Below, piece after piece: positions 34,320 to 45,457 of a DNA stretch of 64,000 bases. Positions within the stretch are counted from its first letter, which is position 1, and the number at the start of each line of letters is the position of its first letter. The notes below the pieces were generated by a model, which saw only the letters and a list, made by a program, of their open reading frames with translations, had not been told where the DNA came from and did no database searches. The position numbers and the translations under genes are program-made. Source of the DNA: Siderastrea siderea (Eukaryota; Cnidaria; Anthozoa; Scleractinia; Rhizangiidae); contig OZ034970.1 in assembly GCA_964030785.1 (NCBI GenBank), forward strand, positions 248,001 to 312,000. The letters are read 5' to 3'.

Positions 34320-35640
34320 AGTGACGCCAGTGGCTGCCGTCTTTAAAGCCTCAATGATGCAAGATGTCCGATATACGGTATCTGTCTTCGTCTGTGAGGC
34401 CCGGGGGGGAGGGTATTCTGTGAGATGTTGGGTGGGGGTGTTCCACCGGGACACTGAAACCTTCTTATCAGCGGCACATGCCCATAGAGCTTATACTATG
34501 GGAATACGACCACCGGGCTTTGAAGTGTTTTGCGTTAGCGAGTCTCGATGTTTTGTGTACTTCAGGTCTGGCAGGATTTTATTCACTTTGTAGTCCAGCG
34601 TTTACTTAGCCGTGGCGCAAATTTCCACAGCAGCAAACACATCAGAAATTATACACAAGACGGATTTGTCAATTTGAGATTTGAGTATGAACGTCGTGGT
34701 AGCAACGAACCAACTCGACTTAGCGTGTTCTGCTGCGAAGCAGAAACATTTTGTAAATAACTTGTAACGTTAAGTAACAAAAAAATTTGGAAGTACCGTA
34801 ATTTCCGGCCGATTACCCGCATGAAAACCTTCTCACTATTGCAAGTATCGATCGAAGATATTTCAAGATATTTAATAGAATGAAATTTGAACGGAATGAA
34901 ATTTGAATGAAAGAAATTGGAATGAATGAAATTTGCAGTGTCAGTTTTGCGTGCGTAAACAAGAAACCATTTCAAAGTAAAAGCGAAATTTCTGGGGGCT
35001 TGTTCCTACACTGTAGCTATTTCTATAACTGAAAACTTGAATGAAACTAATATTAGAAATCCAAGTTACAGTGGTGATCAAGGAATTAGAGTAAAATCTT
35101 CAAGATACTAAACTTTACTTCGGAGTTATTCATAGTTCAAAGCGTAGTTGAACAAATTTGCATAGTTGACAGCTGCTTGTAATTTGAACCTTCGGAATGT
35201 AACGCAACGCTCAAAACATCTCGAACCGAACGCAAGAGTAGCAACAACAGTTACGTGGCAAAGCATTCTAATGGAGACCTATTGAATGTTACAAGTTTTT
35301 TCACGCCTGTCAGGACTTGAATACATCAAAAATGCAAGAAACAGACGTGTTAGAATATGTTGTATTTGAAGAAAAGGGAAACGAAGAGCTTTATTTACTT
35401 CACACGCAATTGTAATGTCACGCAATAATTAACTGTCACGTAGTCACGCTGCTGGTTACCCTGTTATGTGATAACTGAATATGTTGATTCCTTGCTCTGG
35501 CCAAGACATGTTACATTAACCGCAAGTTTTCGGGAAGGTGGGGGGGACCGCACAGTACGCACTGCAGTGGTGTGAAATCCATAGGTTGTCCTCATAAATT
35601 TCACAATATTGCGGAACAAAACGTGGTTGGCTCTGCACAC
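34320..35640. other. Unit 2-specific non-coding stretch
   Basis: Not matched in unit 1. Short frames (for example 34,321-34,593) show no domain. It interrupts the repeat found at 21,130-21,420, so it is probably an insertion of unknown type. Confidence 0.35.
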
Positions 35641-35999
35641 ACTACGTGCCTATGTTTAATCCAGTCTTCTAGCCAAGCTATGTCTTGACTTTGCTTGCTA
35701 TCAAACGGCCTGTTAAAATTATTTTTGAAAACCCTTTTTGACAAGAGAAATAGGAACCTTGATTAACTTTTAATCTAGGATTAGCGTTAACCGGCTTTCG
35801 AACAACTGGGTCCTGGGTTTGACTTTGACACAAGTTTGTGAATAAAAGATGACTGGACTCAGTAGGAGGTTGTTTCTCGCTTGAATTGAGGACCATCTAA
35901 ACGTAGATTACTTTAGGTAACATTGGTAGTGTTTCATTCTTAAGATGCAAAGGTATTATCAGGTTTTGAGTGGTTTTGAACCAGTTCATTCCCATTGCC

Positions 36000-38900
36000 T
36001 CACAGAATACAATTATTGAAGTGTCTACGCTCTTTGGGACCCTTTTGGTGTTGGTATTTTAAACTGAGAAGGCGCAGAATGGCATCCATGGCAAAAGTCG
36101 GTAACCAGAGCGACATAAGCAACACCAGCCGAGCATCCAGGCCAACTACGTACCGGTCACGAGGCACCTGTGACGTCAGTGCGTCCACCACAGCGTTCAC
36201 GACTAAGTGCAGACGGTCAGATTGAGGATACTCCGTTGCCACCTCAATGGCTTTAAAAAAAATCAAAGAATGTATTACTTTTTATGTGGCCTTGAATATA
36301 TATATGTTATTGAACTAGCGCGAGGTCCGTATTGGGAAGACATTGGTCGAGTTGGACCTCACCTTCCGAAAAAAGAACAAGACCAATATTTTCCCAATAC
36401 AGAGCGAACAAGCTGGTTCAATTAAGAATTTATTATTATGGCTCTTTACAGATTTGCGAACAGTAAAGCGTATTTCTATGAGCAAGTGCGCGCCACAAAG
36501 ACGAAAGAAGGGAACAAAAGATTTTCATAACCGGATTTCAAATCGGATTGAAAGCTGTGTTGGTGATATTTGTCGTTGGATGAATCGCAATGATCTTAAG
36601 TTGAACGAACATAAAATTGAAGTTGTACTCATCTCTTCGAAATTTCGTGATGGCCCTTCTCTGGATTACGTCAACATTGGAAATGAAAGGATTCCCTTAT
36701 CTGATAAAGCCACAAGCCTTGGGGTAGTTCTAGATAAACATATGTCCTTTGACCATCATATAAAACATCTTTGCAAATCGGTAGTCTGCCATTTTAGAAA
36801 CTTGTTCAGGATCAGAAAGTATCTTAACAAAGAATCAGCTGCCACAGTTGTACACGCTTTTATAACTTCTAAATTGGATTACTGTAACTCTCTTTTTATG
36901 GATTACCCAATTATCAACTGAGGAAACTTCAACTGCTACAGAACATGGCAGCTCGTTTTGTAACTGGTGCTCGTAAGTTTGATCATATAAGTCCACTTCT
37001 GGTAAAACTTCATTGGCTTTCGATCTCCTACCGTGTTGTGTTCAAGTTACTTTTGCTGGTTTTTAAAGTTCTAAATGGTCTTGGCCCTCGGTATTGGTCG
37101 AATTACTTCAGTACCAGAATCTTTCCAGGACACTTCGTTCAAATACCTTAGAACTTCTTTTGCAACAGAAATCCAATACTAAAACATATGGTGACAGGGC
37201 ATTTTCCACATGTGCCCCTAGACTGTGGAATAGTATTCCCTTTGACATTCGTAAATCGAACAGTGTTTCTACTTTTAAAAAACAATTAAAGACCTACCTT
37301 TTTAGGAAATTTATTAATAATGGTTTAATTTATTATTAGAGTTTAATGTTTTATATCTTCTTATTTCTATTTTTATATATTTATTATTATAATATTATTA
37401 TTTTTAATATTGTTGTAAAGCGCCACGAACAACTAATGGGTGTGAGCGCTATAAAAGTGTTTAATTAATTAATTAATTAATTAATTAATTAAATAATTAA
37501 TTAATTAATAATGTCATTTTCGCGGAGGTTTTCGCCCAAATTATAGGCAAGAAAGCAAGAACAAGGTTTCGAATTCATACAAAACTGTCTTCTCTTCTAA
37601 AGTTTTTCCTTTTTAGCGCGGACCAGTTCAGTCATATAATAAATGATCTTTCTAAAAAAAAAGCATTCACGTACAGAAGTGTCTCAAAAGATAATGCTCA
37701 TTTTTATTCAACGAAACAGCTCTAACGAGACAACTGTTCCTGTGATAATGGTACTTGTCGTACGTTTCATAGTACTTGTCTTCTGTGTGAGAGCAACGTG
37801 TAAGTTATTAGTTTTTGTTGAAAGGAGTTGTCTGACTCGGATATAGGTTAACAACCATGGTTTTCATCGAACAATGTGTCAACTGAGCTAACCTCTGAGT
37901 TAGACACAAGTACTAACACCAAACTTGTTGTACCATTTGATAATCTTCCCTTGTTTGTGGTTGGTTGATGGAATACTTTGGTGAACAGTTAGGTGGGAAC
38001 ATAGGTGGGTGCCAGTTAAGGTTGGTAGGTAGGTAAATAGGTGGGTACTTACGTTAAGGTAAGTAGGTAAAGTAAGTAGGTAAGGTAGGTAGGTAGGTAT
38101 ATAGGTAGGTAAGTCCGTTGGTATGTTGGTAAGGTAGGCAGGTAGGAGGTAGGTAGGTTTGTAGGTGGGTAAATGGGTAGGTAGGTATTTAGGTAGGTTG
38201 GTAGGTTGGTAGCTAGGTAAGCAGAAAAACTTTATTTACTCATGGTTAATCCTTCAGGAAAACTATTACAACTAATTGCAGATTTACCTCCTTTCAAGTA
38301 TTCCTCTCCATATTCTTTCTTTATCTGGTCATTTAAGTTCTCCCAGCCCTCCTTGAGAGATTTTTCTTGCTTGGACGCCTCACAGATGTTGGTTTTAAAT
38401 GCGCCTGGTTCCACAATACTCACTTGTACCCCCCAGGGATACATCTCTCGCCTCAGTGCATCCGAGAATGCCTCCACACCATATTTGGTAACACTGTAGG
38501 CTGAGAAATGGTTGGTTGAAATACGACCTACGTATTGTTGAAAGTGCGAAAAGTTAACACATTAAGAAGAGACGAAAACTGCGTTATTCCCAAAATCAAC
38601 CATCCAGCTGTCTGCGCTCGCTGTTCTAGCATAGCCTGCGTAGCAGGCTTAAACGGGGACGGGGAAGGGAGCAAGAACGCGGGAGAAAAAGCTCCCAGAA
38701 CCCCATTTTTCTCCGGCGTTTTTGCTCCCCTTCCCCTATCCCGTTTACGCCTGCTACCCAAGCTAGTTCCAGCACAGTCTTCAGTAAATACACTTCGTTC
38801 CACGATACTCACTTGTAGCCGCCAGAGATACATCGCTCTTCTTAGTACATTCGAAAACGCCTCCAGACCTTATTTTGTTATACAGTAGGCTGAGATATGA

Positions 38901-41364
38901 AAGGTAGTATTGTAGAAAGCGACGGAAAAAAAGGCACTTTGAGAAGAGGCGAAACGTTGCCTTATTCCTAAGAACAACATTCCAGTCTTTTACGATCGAT
39001 GTTTGTCCTGAATTGGGTTCGTGCCAGAGCAACGTGGAAATGCTGTGCCGATCCAGGAAACTTTTGCCAGGCGTATTCGCATCCGTCCGTCTCAACAGAC
39101 GATGGTGTAGCGCCATTTATGAGTAAATTTCTGAACATTTCATGAAGTGACTGTGGATGCCGCCCTCTCCTCTCTTTTTTAGCTCTTTTCTTCCGACTTG
39201 TAGACTTCAAACGTAACCTGTCTATTGTTACCGAAAATTTCTTTCTATGGGTTATGTTAATTATATTATTCACGCAATTCAGGATCTTCGTTGGATCCCT
39301 CCAGCTCACTCGATTCGGCAAATTTCGTGACGTCACTGAATGGCATTGCATCATTTGCTGACGTCATGACATTTCCCGCCAAGTCGAGTGAGCGGGAAGA
39401 GAGTGCCTGGGTCCTAGGCTGTCGATTGATTACAACTACACTCAGGAGTCCCAAGTGTTCCACTTTCAAGACAAAAGCGATGCAGCGGCGCAGGGGGCGA
39501 TCCAAAACAAAAATCGTTCCGAAAACAGTTTCTTATGTGTAAAACAAAAGGCTCATCCCTTATGTCTTCGTGACGGTTCAAAAATTAAACTATTCCGTTG
39601 TATTGTTAAGTGTCCTAACAAACACCTCGTTTTGATTTCCTTACCAGCGGCACTTGCGAAGTTCACAATTCGTCCCCTGGTCTTCTTCACAAGTGAAAGA
39701 AACGTTTTTGTCATGTCAATCATTCCCCACAGATTCACGTCTGCAGTACTTCTGAATATATTCAGCGGAGTCCATTCGATTGGCAGTATGTGGCAAACGC
39801 CGGCATTATTCACCAGGCCCCACAGACCAGCTACATAGAGCATGGACAAATAAAACGGTTGTTATATTTTGAGAAAATGCTCAGGAGGAGGCTCTAGTTC
39901 ACACAGAAATTAAAACGATCGAAAATAAAACAAGGAAAAAGAAAAAGGGAAAAAACAAAGGAAACGGGTTCATGAAAAGGGAGCTATTTTTCGTGAAAGA
40001 GAGACGAAGCTTAGTGAGCTAACTAACAAGTAAAGGCACACTGAGTCGAGCGTAGGAGTAGCCAAAGAGAAGTCCTTCGTTTTGCAAGGTGATAGTAGAG
40101 CAAAGGCAAAACGCGTCAGCGCGTGTCACACGAGACAGGCAACTTTTCCAAGACTTTATGCGCGCTGGCTTCCTTTGCTTTTTGCTCGTCTTACTTCCTC
40201 TGAGGGGAAAGGTGGTATGAGCTATTGCAGCATTTACATGGAGCATCCTTTAGCGCATCGATGCCATTTACTTCATCTTTATCGGGTCTTTTGCCTCGCA
40301 CCTTTATACTGGTGCACAAAGCCAAACAAGAAAGGTGTAAGATCTTTATCAGGGTCCCCAAAGGGGTTTAGGGCTCCAGGGCTCCAGGGCTCCAACACAT
40401 AAAAATTGGGGCTCCAGGGCTCCATAGCTCCACTCCAGGGCTCCATTTGGCCAGAATCATCATTTTTGTCCGGGCTCCAAGTAGTAAAAGGCTTTGGGCT
40501 CCGGGCTTCACGACAAAACTTTCTGGGCTCCAGGGCTTCAATCCCCCCCCCCCCCCCCCCTTTGAGACCCCGCTTTATCAAGATACAAAAAAGCTTTCGG
40601 TTCCCGAGTCTTTCCATGATTGGTCACGAGTGACTGATTCATTGTGTAGACTGCGGGTAGTCTCTAATTTTGGCGATGGCGATTTGTGGCGCGCTCCCTT
40701 CGCGTCGGGTCTCCTCAAAATTTCGCGAGCGCGTGTGTGTGTATTTCGCCCGCCCCACAAATCGCCATCGCCAAAATTAGAGACTACTCGCAGTCTATTC
40801 ATTGTGCTGCTGAATTCTGGTACAAGTGTGTTTCGATCATCTTATGTGGAAACAAAATTATAGCCGAGAATGTCTGTCAGTATCGGCTACAGATCACGAA
40901 CACATAGATGAGGGGATGCATTGCAATTTTAGTGTTGTGTTAATTCTTCAAAAAGCGCTCAGTCGGAATTAATATGAGTGAAGGAACATAGGGTGGTTCG
41001 ATACTAATAAACAATTCGACTCACCTGACTCGTCCTCAACCAACTTTTTTACTTTGTCAAAGACTCTTTTAATCTGCTCTGAGTTTGTCACATCCAACTG
41101 AAATGTTTTCAGTTTGTTGCTCGTAGCTGATTTCAAACTCTGTTCTCCTTCTTCTGTCAAACAAGTCGCCAACACGCAAACTCCCATCTTGTCCAGTTGA
41201 ATGGCTGTCGCTCGACCGAAGCCAGAGTCGCAGCCCGTGATGAGAACATATTTACCTCTGATGTTAACTTTAGCTGTTGGTTTAAAATAATTTAACAGTA
41301 AAATCCCAATTATGGGCAGCAAAATCCACGTTAGTGATGAGCTTACTCCAGTGCCGTCATCCAT
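36000..41364 (-). CDS. SDR9C-type short-chain dehydrogenase, tandem copy B
   Basis: Paralogue of copy A with the same four-exon structure: 41364-41025, 39830-39645, 38527-38288, 36250-36000, phases intact, 338 residues. Cofactor motif TGCDSGFG, LVNNAG and catalytic YSVTK are all present; the N-terminal membrane segment is three residues shorter (PIIGILLLNYF). The last codons differ from copy A: a 2-base length difference in exon 4 shifts the frame and gives a longer basic tail containing QKGPKERRHFNN. Same inferred lipid oxidoreductase role, endoplasmic reticulum likely. The introns hold a LINE, several MITEs and microsatellites specific to this copy. Confidence 0.9.
36529..37510 (+). mobile_element. 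5'-truncated LINE (reverse transcriptase C-terminal part) inserted in SDR copy B intron 3
   Basis: Plus-strand frames carry LNEHKIEVVLISSKF, VHAFITSKLDYCNSLF, TKTYGDRAFSTCAPRLWNSIP and STFKKQLKTYLF, the hallmark C-terminal part of L2/CR1-type LINE reverse transcriptase. There are at least two frameshifts. It ends in GCGCTATAAAAGTG and an (ATTA)n tail at about 37,461-37,510. Unit 1 has the uninterrupted sequence at about 23,157-23,172. Confidence 0.9.
37995..38222. repeat. Imperfect (GGTA)n microsatellite
   Basis: Same array as 23,757-23,892, here longer and more degenerate. Confidence 0.85.
38632..38765. mobile_element. 134-bp palindromic MITE with 9-bp target duplication
   Basis: TAGCCTGCGTAGCAGGC at the left end is mirrored as GCCTGCTACCCAAGCTA at the right end. 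The flanks are GTTCTAGCA (38,623-38,631) and GTTCCAGCA (38,766-38,774). Unit 1 has one GTTCTAGCA at about 24,293. Confidence 0.9.
38770..38890 (-). pseudogene. Decayed second copy of SDR exon 3 in SDR copy B
   Basis: Counterpart of 24,280-24,425, with SAYCITK-like, FSNVLRRAMYLW-like and SIVER-like remains on the minus strand. It is further disrupted by the adjacent MITE. Confidence 0.65.
40352..40573. mobile_element. 222-bp element rich in GGGCTCCA repeats, 7-bp target duplication
   Basis: Flanked by TTTATCA at 40,345-40,351 and 40,574-40,580. The interior has about ten GGGCTCCA units and a C run of about 16. Unit 1 has the uninterrupted site (TTTACCA at about 27,046). Confidence 0.75.
40647..40796. 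mobile_element. 150-bp palindromic MITE with 10-bp target duplication
   Basis: TAGACTGCGGGTAGTCTCTA is mirrored as TAGAGACTACTCGCAGTCT. ATTCATTGTG is duplicated on both sides (40,637-40,646 and 40,797-40,806) and is single in unit 1 near 27,108. A Mutator-like target size. Confidence 0.9.
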
Positions 41365-41558
41365 CGTGTCATCACTTTGCAGTTTTTCCGTGACCTTTTC
41401 CTATTACGCTACACGGGTTCCATTCTCGCTTCCAGAGCCCGCCTTTTAGGGCCTCTTTTCCGTTGTCTTTTGCATATTATGATTGACAGGTCAGTGTAAA
41501 CTGCCAATCATTTCTACTTATCATAAAAAACGATCAGTTATGTCATGCGGGCTGCGTA

Positions 41559-41837
41559 CCTATACTGTATTTCAAAACCTGTATATGTAACGGTCATCTT
41601 GTAGTTGTATTCACTTTTCTTTTTTAGCCCCCGAAGAAGGTTTGTTTTGCAAACCGAAATATCGGGCAAATATATCAATTTATTTCATTTCTGTCTCAAT
41701 ATTAATTTTTCAATCTTTTCGCCGTAAGGATCAGTTCATTGTTGTTTAATTTTGTCTTCAAGATATTTACTGATCCAGGTCTGCACAAGTTCCGGCACTC
41801 CTCACTGGTTTGCTGCTGTGTTTTTGCCTTTAATAGT
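41559..41837. mobile_element. 279-bp retroelement 3' fragment with 8-bp target duplication
   Basis: Flanked by GCTGCGTA at 41,551-41,558 and 41,838-41,845; unit 1 has a single GCTGCGTA near 28,339. The inside contains CCCGAAGAAGGTTTG and AACCGAAATATCGGG, a signature I associate with Penelope-like elements. Class assignment is tentative. Confidence 0.6.
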
Positions 41838-41845
41838 GCTGCGTA

Positions 41846-43052
41846 TCTAATGCACACCTTTGGAACAATTGTGCAGTAGCGCAGGGCGTCTTTCATTAGT
41901 TACTCGTAATTAATAAACCTGATCATGAATGCATTGTGCGAATGCTCAATATCACACCGCATCTGTTATGGTCCAGTGTACTTATCCCGATTCACCCAGT
42001 CACGCAATAATTAACCGTGATCAGTTATCCATGCCGGGGTATCCAGCAAAATGCCACCACGCCCTTTAGACGAGCAGTCGTAATTCCCGTACGCTCATTT
42101 TGAACTCGTATGGGTGTAAAGCGTTCAACCGCGATGGCGATCAGAAGAAATCCTGACGCCGTAGAACAAGTCCACAGCATTCCGCTGCCTGTTATGAACT
42201 TGCAAAACTAAGCGCCGGTTTGCCCAGTAGGATGGCGAAACATGACTTGGAAAGAAAAATATGTTTCTTTTTCTTTTTCTTTGTTAATTCCGTAATAAGG
42301 GGGGACTATTTTTGCGTTCATCATGGCCTATTGTGGATACGCATTCATTCAACTTCATTAAAAACAGGTTGTTTCCGTTGAGGGACTATCGGTTTGTAGA
42401 TAGACCATAAATTTCTAGGGAAATTTATCAGACGGTTAGACGCCAGGCACTGCCTACTCTCCATTGTCTTCATTTTTTCCACTGTAGTTTCTACCGAAGA
42501 AAAAAACAACTGGCAGCTCACTAAGCTTCACCAATTTGACTTTTCAGGTAAAGATTTGAAACAAAAAAAGACGAATAAATATTGAAGATAAAATGTAACA
42601 AACCTGGACTGTCTTAAAATAATGAACTATTATCTAAAACTAACAATTATTCTACAAACGTACCTTGGACATCGATAAGAGGTTATAATGTTTCTTACCC
42701 AACAAGAGCGAATCGTTGCTGAATTTTGTTGCTATACGTCTGCCTTTTAGCGAAAACTTTCGCACTTGACATGGCATCCAGTTTCCTTATAAGGCAAAAA
42801 GCGGGGTTATGCTGATAAACTGTGTGTGGTAAACCGATGAGAAAGCTAGAAATTAAACAACCAAGATTGAGAAACCTGTGATACTCGACTATCGAACACG
42901 CTGAGAGCATGAACCATCATTATTAATAAACCTTCAATTATTATTATATTATCATTATTACTATTGTTGTTATTGTTTTTATTTTATTTTATTTTATTTT
43001 AGTCTGGAAATATGGCCTATATATCGTTGTTTTCCTGTCGCAAGCATTTTTT
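41846..43052. other. Unit 2 spacer left of the Polinton
   Basis: Non-coding and paralogous to 28,340-29,870 of unit 1. The Polinton target TTTTG is at 43,053-43,057. Confidence 0.6.
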
Positions 43053-43057
43053 TTTTG

Positions 43058-43376
43058 AGTAGTATATCCGGAGTATAACAAATACCACCTGATTGTCGGA
43101 GGTTTATTTAAGAATTTTAAAGCTTCTTTCATAATATTCAAGCTCCTTGCGTCGCTAGAATATTATGAAAGAAGCTTTAAAATTCTTAAATAAACCTCCG
43201 ACAATCAGGAAGTATTTGTTAGACTCCGGATATACTACTTTACCGAAATAAACCACCCAGCATAAAAAAGTTTCAATTAAAGATTTACAAATATATGTTA
43301 TACCCGAGTAGTAATGACTGCACAAAACGTAAACATTGAAGAGCTATTGAAAGAACTTGGTCCAGAAACGTTACAA
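43058..43376 (+). repeat. Left terminal inverted repeat of the Polinton
   Basis: 319 bp matching 60,237-60,555 in inverse orientation with few mismatches. The outer 182 bp (43,058-43,239) is itself a palindrome: arms 43,058-43,139 and 43,158-43,239 around the 18-nt loop AAGCTCCTTGCGTCGCTA. The inner part carries an A+T-rich promoter-like region (AAATATATGTTATACCC) and the first 21 codons of the 43,314 frame. Confidence 0.95.
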
Positions 43377-43619
43377 AAACTAAAAACGCAGCAAGCAAAA
43401 GAAAGAGCGCAAGCGTTAAGGCTCCTTTGCATACATCTTATTAAATTCCTTAAAGAAAACAATTTTTATGTGGATTTCATTAAATTTTTCAGTAAAAATC
43501 TTGAAAAAACAGACGCTTTTTTTGGAGGGGAACAAATGTTTATGGATTTGTCAGAAGAGAAGCTGAATGACTTATGTGATCTTTTGCCAAACAAATCGCT
43601 TTTGTTTTATAACAATTAA
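43314..43619 (+). CDS. Small Polinton protein sharing its N-terminus with the polymerase frame
   Basis: 101 residues. The first 21 residues, from MTAQNVNIEELLKELG onward, are encoded inside the terminal repeat and equal, apart from one Val/Ile change, the start of the PolB-side frame at 60,299. After that the sequence is unrelated, helical and basic-acidic mixed (QQAKERAQALRLL, FLKENNFYVDFIKFF). Function unknown. The shared start means the same promoter and N-terminus are used at both ends. It could be a functional short protein of the CARD/death-fold size class, but I see no decisive motif. Confidence 0.6.
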   Translation: MTAQNVNIEELLKELGPETLQKLKTQQAKERAQALRLLCIHLIKFLKENNFYVDFIKFFSKNLEKTDAFFGGEQMFMDLSEEKLNDLCDLLPNKSLLFYNN

Positions 43620-43722
43620 GACTATAAGGTAGTATTCATTTAATTCTTGATATACTACTTACCAGAAATAAAAAAAATTTAAATTAAAGAAATACACATC
43701 TTTAAATATTACACATCTTGCA

Positions 43723-44016
43723 ATGGTGATAAGACAACCAACAGCTGAATGGAAAGAGATACACAATGAGCTTTCAAAACAACCTTTCTGTCATATCAGG
43801 CAGCAACTTGTCCGTATAATCATATGCTTAGATTATCAAGACTGTCGCTGGGAAGGGCTTTGTTATCCCTGTTTTGAACAAGGAATAAAACATAAACTGT
43901 TGTATACTCCTCCGATTGAGAATATACCTTTAGTAAAGATTTGCTCTGATACTTACGACTGGCACAGCGCATATAACGACTTTAAGGAATTGGTTGACCT
44001 CGGTGTGCTTTTGTGA
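43723..44016 (+). CDS. Small Cys-rich Polinton protein, paralogue 1
   Basis: 97 residues, unknown function. It carries the pattern QPFC, then LVRIIICLDYQDC, then GLCYPCF, where Cys residues are spaced as if to bind metal. The following protein at 44,115 has the same pattern, so the two are tandem paralogues. Upstream (43,621-43,720) lies a degenerate copy of the terminal-repeat promoter region (GATATACTACTTACC). Accessory gene on the left arm; possibly host-interaction, which is inference only. Confidence 0.6.
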   Translation: MVIRQPTAEWKEIHNELSKQPFCHIRQQLVRIIICLDYQDCRWEGLCYPCFEQGIKHKLLYTPPIENIPLVKICSDTYDWHSAYNDFKELVDLGVLL

Positions 44017-44114
44017 AGAGTACCAACCACCAATTAAAAAAAAAACGAAAACATAACCGAACACGAATGAAAAAAATTTTTTTTATCTGATTAGATATTT
44101 GTGAGTCAAATTTG

Positions 44115-44471
44115 ATGGCAACCGGATTCAACACCTGTCAGATAACGGAAGCAATTCAAAACCTACCACCAGAGTTACGTGAGATAATTTACAAACATTA
44201 CCTCACCATAAAACTGAAAGAGCGAGAGGCTTTGGGTTGGAACCTGGTTCACGACGAGCTTTTAATACAACCTTTCTGTCCTGAAATGGAGCGGCTTGTG
44301 CATATTATAGTGTGTGTTGCTTATATGCACTGTTGTCAGGGAGGGTGTTGTTTTCCTTGTTATAAACAAGAAGAAATCTTTCATGAAATAACCATTTCTG
44401 TCCCCGATATACTTGATATAACCTTAATTAAGTTTTGCACTGATATATGGGAAGAAGACTACAACCATTAA
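44115..44471 (+). CDS. Small Cys-rich Polinton protein, paralogue 2
   Basis: 118 residues from the ATG at 44,115. The N-terminal part LPPELREIIYKHYL resembles the helix-loop start of F-box or SOCS-box-like modules, but weakly. The C-terminal part repeats the pattern of paralogue 1: IQPFC, LVHIIVCVAYMHC, GGCCFPCYKQ. Function unknown; a zinc-binding adaptor is one possibility. It is followed by a convergent minus-strand block. Confidence 0.6.
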   Translation: MATGFNTCQITEAIQNLPPELREIIYKHYLTIKLKEREALGWNLVHDELLIQPFCPEMERLVHIIVCVAYMHCCQGGCCFPCYKQEEIFHEITISVPDILDITLIKFCTDIWEEDYNH

Positions 44472-44596
44472 GTTGTGTTAACGGTGTGTGACTTCGCTGT
44501 CTGGTGAAACCCACAGGCAGTGACGTAATTTATATTCTCGTATAAACATTGAAGAGAAACCCCCGTAACAACTCAAGCTTGAAAAAAACAGACAGG
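44472..44596. other. Convergent gene junction in the Polinton
   Basis: Short spacer between the plus-strand left arm and the minus-strand block. No structure called. Confidence 0.4.
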
Positions 44597-44986
44597 TTAC
44601 ATTAATTGATAATCAAAATATTCATTACCGTCAGCAGAAGTTTTGAGACCTATTTTATAAACAAATTGATAAGATTCATCTTCAAGATCTTCAGCAAGAC
44701 GTTTAGGAGCCCATACAAGAAACTCATCTCCACATTTTGTTTTTAAAGTTAAAATAGCTGAAAGCCCATATTTACTTTCTCGGTGTTTAACCTTTTTAAT
44801 TTTGTATACTTCGTTTGAAATATTTCTCCATTTTAAAATTTCTTTTCTTATAAAACTTTCTTCAGTTGGCCATTCTTCTGATATCTCTTGTTGAATTTCT
44901 TGTTGATTTATTAATACATCTTCTATTGGGCAGTCTTGTGAGATCGCTTGTTGATCTGTACAGACATCCATAGTAAGAATATACAT
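44597..44986 (-). CDS. Polinton protein of unknown function, conserved C-terminal domain
   Basis: The frame is open back to an ATG at 45,175, but the first 50 or so codons fall in a repeat insertion (45,030-45,173), so starts at 44,986 or 44,971 are more likely; 44,971 gives about 124 residues. The N-terminal part is Gln/Glu-rich (DQQAISQ, NQQEIQQEISEEW). The C-terminal part has alternating strand-like segments (KWRNISNEVYKIKKV, YGLSAILTLKTKCGDEFLVW) that could form a small beta barrel such as an OB-fold. That would fit a single-strand DNA binding role, but the evidence is weak. Confidence 0.55.
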   Translation of the reverse strand: MYILTMDVCTDQQAISQDCPIEDVLINQQEIQQEISEEWPTEESFIRKEILKWRNISNEVYKIKKVKHRESKYGLSAILTLKTKCGDEFLVWAPKRLAEDLEDESYQFVYKIGLKTSADGNEYFDYQLM

Positions 44987-45029
44987 TGGAAGATATATTT
45001 GTTTAATAGGGTAATCTTTTTTGTGAAGC

Positions 45030-45173
45030 GGAACGCATACCGAAAGGCGCCGTAATTCCGAAGGGTGCCGGAAATTCTGAAAGGTGCTGTTAAATTCCGA
45101 AAGGTGTTGATTTCTGTCTGACTTTTTTTTCTCGCACCCTTCAGAATTTCCGGAACCTTTCGGTATGTTTCCC
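45030..45173. repeat. Inverted-repeat insertion at the start of the 44,597 gene
   Basis: The arms begin CATACCGAAAGG and end with the inverse CCTTTCGGTATG; the inside has four CCGAAAGG/CCGAAGGG/TGAAAGG-type units. Probably a small MITE or tandem hairpin array that separates the gene from its former upstream region. Confidence 0.6.
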
Positions 45174-45175
45174 AT

Positions 45176-45457
45176 TCACGCGTGCTATCACGCTTTGTCT
45201 CACGTGTTTTTTAGTTTAACCTTGACACTGGATTAAGTAATATCGCGCGCGTAGAGCTTCAGTTCTCTGACTACTATCAACCCTCTGAACTCCAAAAAAA
45301 GCGAGATGCTTTTTGTTGGCGGCGGCTCTGCTGCTCTTGCTGTTGCTGCTTATCATTTTATTTGATTTGTTTGTGCGATTTGATAAAAAAAAAATAAACC
45401 TTGGCGTTCCTCTGCGGAAAGCCACAGCTTATTTTTTTTCGCCTTTTTCTTGCTTAT
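45176..45457. other. Polinton intergenic stretch
   Basis: No gene called; contains a CTGCTG-rich stretch at about 45,325-45,350. Confidence 0.35.

Noticed and set aside
40279..40617. 112-codon frame rich in Trp, Ser and Pro
   Set aside because: Translation of GGGCTCCA minisatellite units inside an inserted element.
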